The notes beneath the pieces were generated by a model, which ran no database searches, was not told the DNA's origin, and was given only the letters and a program-made list of their open reading frames with translations. A stretch of 46,169 nucleotides of DNA from Alphaproteobacteria bacterium (GTDB taxonomy: Bacteria; Pseudomonadota; Alphaproteobacteria; Micropepsales; Micropepsaceae): contig JANYAR010000069.1 in assembly GCA_025361185.1 (NCBI GenBank), forward strand, positions 1 through 46,169. The letters are read 5' to 3'. Numbering within the stretch: position 1 is the first letter of the stretch; every line of letters begins with the position of its first letter. Position numbers and translations under genes: made by a program. Positions 42,064 to 46,169 of this stretch are shown here, piece after piece.

Positions 42064-42984
42064 CTACGCGGGTACAGGCGCGGCTTTGGCAACGCCGGCA
42101 AGGCCAGCCGGAAGGCCCTTCTGGCTTCTTGGGGCGCGGCTTTGTGAAGGATCTGCCCAGTGAAGAATCTCCATATTTCCCTGGGCATCTTCGACAAGGG
42201 CGCTGCAGCTTTCAACCCAGTCTCCGTCATTGAGGTAAAGCACATCGCCGATCCTGCGGATTTCGGCGTGGTGGATATGGCCGCAAACCACGCCATCCAC
42301 GCCGCGCAGATGGGCTTCGCGCGCCAGGATTTCTTCGAAGCAGGAAATATATTCCACGGCGTTCTTGACCTTGTACTTCAGCCAGGCCGACAGCGACCAA
42401 TATGGCAGCCCGAAACGTCTGCGCACGGCGAACAAAAGATCATTCCAGCGCAGCGCCAGGCCATAGGCCCGGTCGCCCAGATGCGCCAGCCATTTGGCGC
42501 AGGTGATCACGCCGTCGAAACGGTCGCCATGCAGCACCCACAGCCTTCGGCCGTCAGCGGTTTCGTGGATGGTTTCCTTGACGATCTCGATTCCGGCAAA
42601 CTTGCTTCCGAAGAATTGGCGCCCGGCATAGTCGCGGGCGAACTCGTCGTGATTGCCGGGAACAAAGATCACCCTGGTGCCGGCATCCACTTTGCGAATG
42701 ATCTGCGCCACCACCTGGCTTTGGGCTTCGGTCCAGTACCAGCGGCGCTTCAGCTGCCAGCCATCGACGATGTCGCCCACCAGAAACAGCGTGGCGCAGT
42801 CGTTGTGCGCCAGGAAATCCGCCAGCGCTTCGGCCTTGCAGCCGCGTGTGCCCAGATGGGTATCGGAAATGAAAATGGTGCGGTGTCTAAGGAAACGGGC
42901 GGTGTCGATAACAAGGGGGGAAGGGGTGGAGCGGGTCGGAGTGAAACTGCCAAGCGCATTTTCAAACCACGCAACATTGGCCAT
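42064..42984 (-). CDS. Calcineurin-like metallophosphoesterase, LpxH-like (UDP-2,3-diacylglucosamine diphosphatase family)
   Basis: A 306-residue binuclear metal phosphoesterase. The metal motifs are in order: SDTHLG (40-45), GDIVDGW (70-76), PGNHDE (109-114), LHGDRFD and GHIHHAEI. It is annotated in many genomes as UDP-2,3-diacylglucosamine diphosphatase, but differs from E. coli LpxH by a longer C-terminus, and most alphaproteobacteria use LpxI for that step, so the lipid A role is uncertain. GGAG lies eight bases before the ATG. It leads the glycan operon, with GT4 directly downstream. Confidence 0.87.
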   Translation of the reverse strand: MANVAWFENALGSFTPTRSTPSPLVIDTARFLRHRTIFISDTHLGTRGCKAEALADFLAHNDCATLFLVGDIVDGWQLKRRWYWTEAQSQVVAQIIRKVDAGTRVIFVPGNHDEFARDYAGRQFFGSKFAGIEIVKETIHETADGRRLWVLHGDRFDGVITCAKWLAHLGDRAYGLALRWNDLLFAVRRRFGLPYWSLSAWLKYKVKNAVEYISCFEEILAREAHLRGVDGVVCGHIHHAEIRRIGDVLYLNDGDWVESCSALVEDAQGNMEILHWADPSQSRAPRSQKGLPAGLAGVAKAAPVPA

Positions 42985-43207
42985 CGGGTGTCTCCAGCCT
43001 GTTCTGCGCGGGAGATAACCGGTTCACACGACTCTTTTGTTGCGCGGTTGCGACAGTGTGATGAAATCGCCACGTTAACCGGTGTGGCGGCTTGTTGCAG
43101 CGCATATATGCCGAAGGGACCGGCAGTCAGGCTAAAATAGCGGCAATTGTGACAGGTTTTTCCAGGGTTTCTGCGGCGTTTTGTCTGAATCGGGTGCTTT
43201 TTGTGCC

Positions 43208-43236
43208 TTGCACCCAGATTGGAATTTCTCCATATT
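43208..43236 (+). promoter_or_regulatory. Putative promoter of the small RNA
   Basis: TTGCAC (43208-43213) and CATATT (43231-43236) are separated by 17 bases. Transcription would begin near 43243, just before the first hairpin of the candidate RNA. Confidence 0.45.
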
Positions 43237-43242
43237 GTTGCA

Positions 43243-43334
43243 GCGCGGTATTGCGCTCCCTGATTGCAATGCCGCCGCCCTTCCTGGGCGTTTCCTCCCT
43301 GAACTTGGCCGCTCTTCGGAGCGGCCATTTTTTT
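43243..43334 (+). ncRNA. Candidate small RNA with C-rich (anti-Shine-Dalgarno) loops
   Basis: About 92 bases in a gap with no gene on the plus strand, ending in a textbook terminator: GGCCGCTC-TTCG-GAGCGGCC (43307-43326) and a T run. Hairpin 1 is GGTATTGC (43247-43254) with GCAATGCC (43266-43273), loop GCTCCCTGATT. Hairpin 2 is CGCCC (43276-43280) with GGGCG (43286-43290), loop TTCCT. A single-stranded TTTCCTCCCTGAAC follows. Exposed CUCCC and CCUCCC match the complement of Shine-Dalgarno sequences, as in the alphaproteobacterial sRNAs with CCUCC loops (alpha-r14/CcsR type). Family identity is by resemblance only. Confidence 0.65.
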
Positions 43335-43339
43335 GGCGG

Positions 43340-43490
43340 GTCTTTTGCGTCCTGAGGGCGTCGCGCGGTCGCTCGTGGACGTTTAGTCCACGTCGCTCGC
43401 GCGCTCCTGCTCAGGCCACAAAATCCCTCGCCAAAAAATGCGTAAAATCGCTCGCGGCGCCTGGCCACGCCCCAAAATCTCTGGCGCAAA
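43340..43490. repeat. Intergenic palindrome and short repeats
   Basis: CGTGGAC-GTTTA-GTCCACG (near 43374-43392) forms a hairpin flanked by CGCTCG-rich sequence as in the other intergenic elements. It is followed by three copies of AAAATCNCTSGC (43420-43431, 43444-43455 and 43474-43485), two of them preceded by GGCCAC. No gene is seen in 42985-43498 other than the small RNA. Confidence 0.6.
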
Positions 43491-43498
43491 ATAGAGGT

Positions 43499-44371
43499 TT
43501 ATTCGGCGGCTTCGGGGAGGGAGCCGGGGCGGGCGAACTGGGAGAGCGGGATGGTGGTCAGCCCTTGCATCGCCCGCATCAGGCGCATGCGTACCGATTC
43601 AAACGATGCCTTCCGGGCGATCTTGTCTTCATTCAGATAGAGCGCGCGGTTGATCTCGATCTGCAGCGCGTGGCACCCCGATGCGACCCGTCCATAAAGG
43701 GTTGTGGTATGTCCGCCGGCATAGGGTGTGTTGCGGGCCACCGAAAAGCCTTCGCGGACAAAGGCGGCTTGCGCCCGCGCGGTCAATTGCGGCGCCGCGG
43801 ACGCGCCATAACGATCACCCAGCACAATGTCGGGCACCGCCAGCGCCGACGGCATGGAGTGGCAGTCGATCAGGACCGCGACGCCGAATTTGGCGCGGGT
43901 TTCCTCGATCAAGGCCGACAAGGCGCGGTGATAGGGTTGGTACAACTGGCTCAGCCGCGCCTGGGCTTCGGCGCTGTCGAGCTTGCCGTGATAGATTTCG
44001 GCGCCATCGCGTACGATACGGGGGATCACGCCCAGGCCGGCCGCGACGCGCGGGCTGGGCGCATCCACCGGTACATTCAGGGCCCCGTCGAACATGGCGG
44101 CATCCAGCTCGGTCATGTTGCGATTGACGTCCAAGAAGGCACGGGGAAAGTGGGCCGCCAGCAAGGGGGCGCCCAGCCCGACCACGCCCGCGAACAACTC
44201 GTCCACGAATGCGTCTTCGGAGCGGCGCAGGGTGGTGGCATCCAGCCGGGTGCGTTCCAGCAGGCTGGCGGGATAGCTGCGTCCCGAATGGGGGGATGCG
44301 AACAGGAAGGGCACGGTCTGGCGAACCGGGCGGTCCAGGCGAAACGGGCCGGATTGCAGGTCTTGGGCCAT
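43499..44371 (-). CDS. N-formylglutamate amidohydrolase family protein
   Basis: A 290-residue zinc-dependent hydrolase of the N-formylglutamate deformylase family. The motifs FLFASPHSGRSYP, FLDVNRNMTELD and LIDCHSMPS are all present. It cleaves N-formyl-L-glutamate to formate and glutamate in histidine breakdown, but no other hut gene is nearby and many alphaproteobacterial members are of unknown use. It is divergent from cpdR, the same arrangement as I recall in Caulobacter. The start at 44371 gives the family N-terminus; the in-frame sequence upstream, open to 44443, is not conserved in appearance. Confidence 0.88.
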   Translation of the reverse strand: MAQDLQSGPFRLDRPVRQTVPFLFASPHSGRSYPASLLERTRLDATTLRRSEDAFVDELFAGVVGLGAPLLAAHFPRAFLDVNRNMTELDAAMFDGALNVPVDAPSPRVAAGLGVIPRIVRDGAEIYHGKLDSAEAQARLSQLYQPYHRALSALIEETRAKFGVAVLIDCHSMPSALAVPDIVLGDRYGASAAPQLTARAQAAFVREGFSVARNTPYAGGHTTTLYGRVASGCHALQIEINRALYLNEDKIARKASFESVRMRLMRAMQGLTTIPLSQFARPGSLPEAAE

Positions 44372-44435
44372 GGAAAAGCGCTCGTTACCCGATTTGCAGG
44401 GTCGCATTGCCGCGGGGGACTGGCAAGCTGTGGCG

Positions 44436-44450
44436 TTAACCACCGTTTAC
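44436..44450. promoter_or_regulatory. Possible CtrA-binding site upstream of cpdR
   Basis: TTAA-N7-TTAC (44436-44450) differs by one base from the CtrA consensus TTAA-N7-TTAA. It lies in the 125-base divergent region between cpdR and the amidohydrolase gene. Confidence 0.4.
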
Positions 44451-44496
44451 AGCTTTGCCCCGTATAAGGTCATATAGGGCGGGCAGGCGGGCAGAC

Positions 44497-44859
44497 ATGG
44501 CGCATATCCTTCTGGCGGAAGACGACGAATCTCTGCGCAAGTTCCTTGTGGCGGCTTTGGTCAAGGCTGGCCACGCGGTGACCGATTTCGGCGACGGCAG
44601 TGAAGCCTGGGAATGCATCCAGGGCTTTCCCTTCGATCTGCTGCTGACCGATATCGTGATGCCGGGGATGGACGGGATCGAACTGGCCAAGCGCGCCGCC
44701 GAGGTGAACGCGGCGCTGAAGATCATGTTCATCACCGGTTTCGCGGCGGTCGCGCTGCATCCTTCTTCCGGGGCCCCCAAGCAGGCCAAGGTGTTGTCAA
44801 AGCCCTTCCATCTGCGCGAGATCGTGGTGGAAGTGGACCGCATGCTCGCCGCTGCATAG
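44497..44859 (+). CDS. cpdR: Single-domain response regulator CpdR
   Basis: A 120-residue receiver domain with no output domain. Acidic residues Glu8-Asp9-Asp10, phosphoacceptor Asp52 in LLLTDIVMPGMDG, Thr in MFITGFAA and Lys in LSKPFH are all in place; the GFAAVAL stretch and the C-terminal layout are those of CpdR. In Caulobacter unphosphorylated CpdR primes ClpXP at the cell pole to destroy cell-cycle regulators such as PdeA, and the CckA-ChpT relay switches it off by phosphorylation. The C-terminus ends in three alanines, like the Ala-Ala end through which CpdR itself is degraded. GGCAGGCGGGCAGAC precedes the ATG. Confidence 0.92.
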   Translation: MAHILLAEDDESLRKFLVAALVKAGHAVTDFGDGSEAWECIQGFPFDLLLTDIVMPGMDGIELAKRAAEVNAALKIMFITGFAAVALHPSSGAPKQAKVLSKPFHLREIVVEVDRMLAAA

Positions 44860-44960
44860 CGCGCCAATTGGAATTCTCACGCGCATAGCGTGCCAATAAA
44901 AACAGCTGATACACGCCGCGCCAATTGAAGCTGCGCGCGTATTGCGCGCCCAAACCGACG
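44859..44960. repeat. Degenerate tandem repeat after cpdR
   Basis: Two units about 57 bases apart begin GCGCCAATTG (44861-44870 and 44918-44927), and each continues with a CGCG-rich segment ending GCGTGCCAA or GCGCGCCCAA. The segments can form hairpins and may serve as a terminator. The remaining bases to 45085 show no gene. Confidence 0.55.
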
Positions 44961-45099
44961 CGTCAAACCCCGCCGTTCCAGAAGGCGCGTATCCGCGCCG
45001 GGTGGTTACCAGACTCCCATTATAGCCATAAACATCAGGCATTAAAAGGTGTAACATTTCACAGGTCGGCATCTGTGCCGGCCTTAAAAAGGAGGAAGT

Positions 45100-45729
45100 A
45101 TGGAGCGTCCTTCACACATCATTTTCGACACAAGCACGCACACTGTTTCGCGCCGTCTGCCGCTGTTGAGCCTGGCGCTTTGTTTTCAGGCCTCGGTGTT
45201 CTGGCTGTTCACGCACGGATTGATGGGCCATTTCATTCCAACCGTGCCCGACCCCTTCAGACTTATTCCAATCAAGGAATCCCACCCGCCGCCCCTTCCG
45301 CCAACAAACCCTCATATTCCGAACAGAATTGATGGGCCGCATGTTCCGCAACCAACCATTCATGAAGATCCGGGACCGGCGCCAAATCCCACTTCTTGGA
45401 CACCGCCTGCAACGGAAAATCCCCCAGGCGGCGCCGGCGTGGATCGTGCGCCTGTCAGCATCACGTCCACCCACACAGTTCCGCCCTATCCGCCGATCGC
45501 GCGGCGCATCGGCGCGGAAGGAAAGGTGACTTTCCGGCTGACCGTGACGGCGGAAGGGCGCGTCGGTCAGGCGGAAGTCGTGACCTCCAGCGGGCGCGAT
45601 GATCTGGACCAGACGGCCCAGCAATGGATATTCGCGCATTGGACCTACAAGCCTGCCTTGAAAGACGGCATAGCGGTGGTCAGCCATACGCTGGCATCGG
45701 TGACTTTCAGCCTGGTGAATGAACGCTGA
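45100..45729 (+). CDS. TonB-family protein (orphan)
   Basis: A 209-residue protein with one membrane helix (about 20-42), a Pro-rich periplasmic spacer (about 50-115, with PHIPNRIDGPHVPQPTIHED) and a TonB C-terminal domain from about 120 (THTVPPYPPIARRIGAEGKV and so on, ending SVTFSLVNER). AAAGGAGGAAG lies before the ATG, a very strong ribosome binding site. There is no exbB or exbD next to it, so it presumably uses the ExbBD complex encoded at 34759-36540 or another. The His- and Pro-rich spacer differs from the PPPPP spacer of the other TonB. Confidence 0.88.
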   Translation: MERPSHIIFDTSTHTVSRRLPLLSLALCFQASVFWLFTHGLMGHFIPTVPDPFRLIPIKESHPPPLPPTNPHIPNRIDGPHVPQPTIHEDPGPAPNPTSWTPPATENPPGGAGVDRAPVSITSTHTVPPYPPIARRIGAEGKVTFRLTVTAEGRVGQAEVVTSSGRDDLDQTAQQWIFAHWTYKPALKDGIAVVSHTLASVTFSLVNER

Positions 45730-45832
45730 AACAGACCTTTTCCGGAACCGGCGCAGGCCGGTTCCGGCAGGGTCCAGGCCCCGCTTGCCCCCCGCCAACC
45801 CCGACGCTATAGAAGCCGACTTCCGGCAGGTG

Positions 45833-45869
45833 GGGCGGTTAGCTCAGCGGGAGAGCACTTCCTTGACAT
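45833..45869 (+). pseudogene. tRNA-Val(GAC) 5' half, truncated duplicate
   Basis: These 37 bases are identical to the first 37 of the intact tRNA-Val at 45960: acceptor 5' strand, D arm, and anticodon stem and loop through TTGACAT. The copy then diverges completely and has no 3' half. CTTCCTT of the fragment can pair with AAGGAGG downstream across a bulged hairpin centred on AGTTCGG-CT-CCGAACT (45870-45885). Confidence 0.85.
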
Positions 45870-45959
45870 AGTTCGGCTCCGAACTTGTAAGGAGGCGACG
45901 GACTAGATGAAAAATGGTAGACTTAAATTCGCAAAATAGGCGAAAAACCAATATGGAAC
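45870..45959. other. AT-richer spacer between the half-tRNA and the intact tRNA
   Basis: The spacer starts with the palindrome AGTTCGG-CT-CCGAACT and then becomes notably AT-rich from about 45905, ending with a small hairpin TTCGC-AAAATAG-GCGAA. Base composition differs from all flanking DNA, suggesting inserted or residual foreign sequence. Confidence 0.6.
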
Positions 45960-46034
45960 GGGCGGTTAGCTCAGCGGGAGAGCACTTCCTTGACATGGAA
46001 GGGGCCACAGGTTCGATCCCTGTACCGCCCACCA
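45960..46034 (+). tRNA. tRNA-Val(GAC)
   Basis: A complete cloverleaf: acceptor GGGCGGT (45960-45966) with ACCGCCC (46024-46030); D arm around GCTCAGCGGGAGAGC; anticodon stem CTTCC/GGAAG with loop TTGACAT and anticodon GAC; T arm ACAGG-TTCGATC-CCTGT; discriminator A and encoded CCA. The following sequence to 46169 holds a hairpin CGTTTC-GTA-GAAACG (46063-46077) and no recognisable gene start. Confidence 0.96.
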
Positions 46035-46169
46035 TTTCCCCCTCGGGGGGCTATCGGGGGGCCGTTTCGTAGAAACGCCGCTTTTAGATTATTCCGAGAA
46101 TTTCAGTTCCTCATCGACGCCATTTCGGCGCGCGACCGTCTGGCCCTGAAGACTAGCCGGAATGTCCGC

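Noticed and set aside
43420..43485. CRISPR-like array
   Set aside because: Only three 12-base repeats with unequal short spacers and no cas gene.

Overview
The window is a continuous stretch of a GC-rich (about 60% or more by eye) alphaproteobacterial chromosome. It opens in the 3' end of a 23S rRNA gene and its 5S rRNA and ends just past a tRNA-Val(GAC). The phylum-level call rests on a CpdR-type single-domain response regulator next to an N-formylglutamate amidohydrolase gene, a three-gene holdfast-anchoring operon (hfaA-hfaB-hfaD), and a sigma-32-like promoter in front of a small heat-shock gene. The holdfast genes suggest a surface-attaching, Caulobacter-like organism. A less-studied relative such as the Micropepsaceae fits as well; the exact genus is not determinable from what I can see.

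Layout. 1-880: rRNA operon end with two strong hairpin terminators. 965-5158: glycosyltransferase, secreted CHAP peptidase, periplasmic peroxiredoxin, VOC protein, cupin and elongation factor P (efp). 5221-8481: an epmA-fsr-epmB operon, divergent from efp, whose outer genes attach beta-lysine to EF-P. 8594-11604: 2OG-Fe(II) oxygenase and the hfaABD operon. 11899-15575: rhomboid protease, then a BlaI-type repressor, an M56 BlaR1-like membrane peptidase with an unusual C-terminus, and a secreted protein. 15786-20190: RND efflux pump. 20544-24879: typA/bipA, a secreted protein, a small DMT-like membrane protein translationally coupled to hisN, and a Pro/Ala-rich membrane protein. 24935-28971: two alpha/beta hydrolases (one with a substituted nucleophile), Hsp20 and a pentapeptide-repeat protein. 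29294-33037: a large autotransporter. 33167-37770: gloA, then a tonB-exbB-exbD-exbD-TPR operon behind a hairpin-rich leader. 37853-42984: a five-gene minus-strand envelope-glycan operon (LpxH-like phosphoesterase, GT4, GT-C-like membrane protein, DPM-like GT2, GtrA). 42985-44859: a probable small RNA, N-formylglutamate amidohydrolase and cpdR. 45100-46034: an orphan TonB protein, a truncated 5' half of tRNA-Val and the intact tRNA-Val.

The main non-coding signals are: a family of dispersed intergenic palindromic elements with covarying stems; a candidate sRNA with C-rich, anti-Shine-Dalgarno-like loops (about 43243-43334); an attenuator-like leader ahead of tonB (about 33895-34068); and a duplicated half-tRNA flowing into a long bulged hairpin. 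I found no CRISPR array, insertion sequence, prophage or recognisable defence system.
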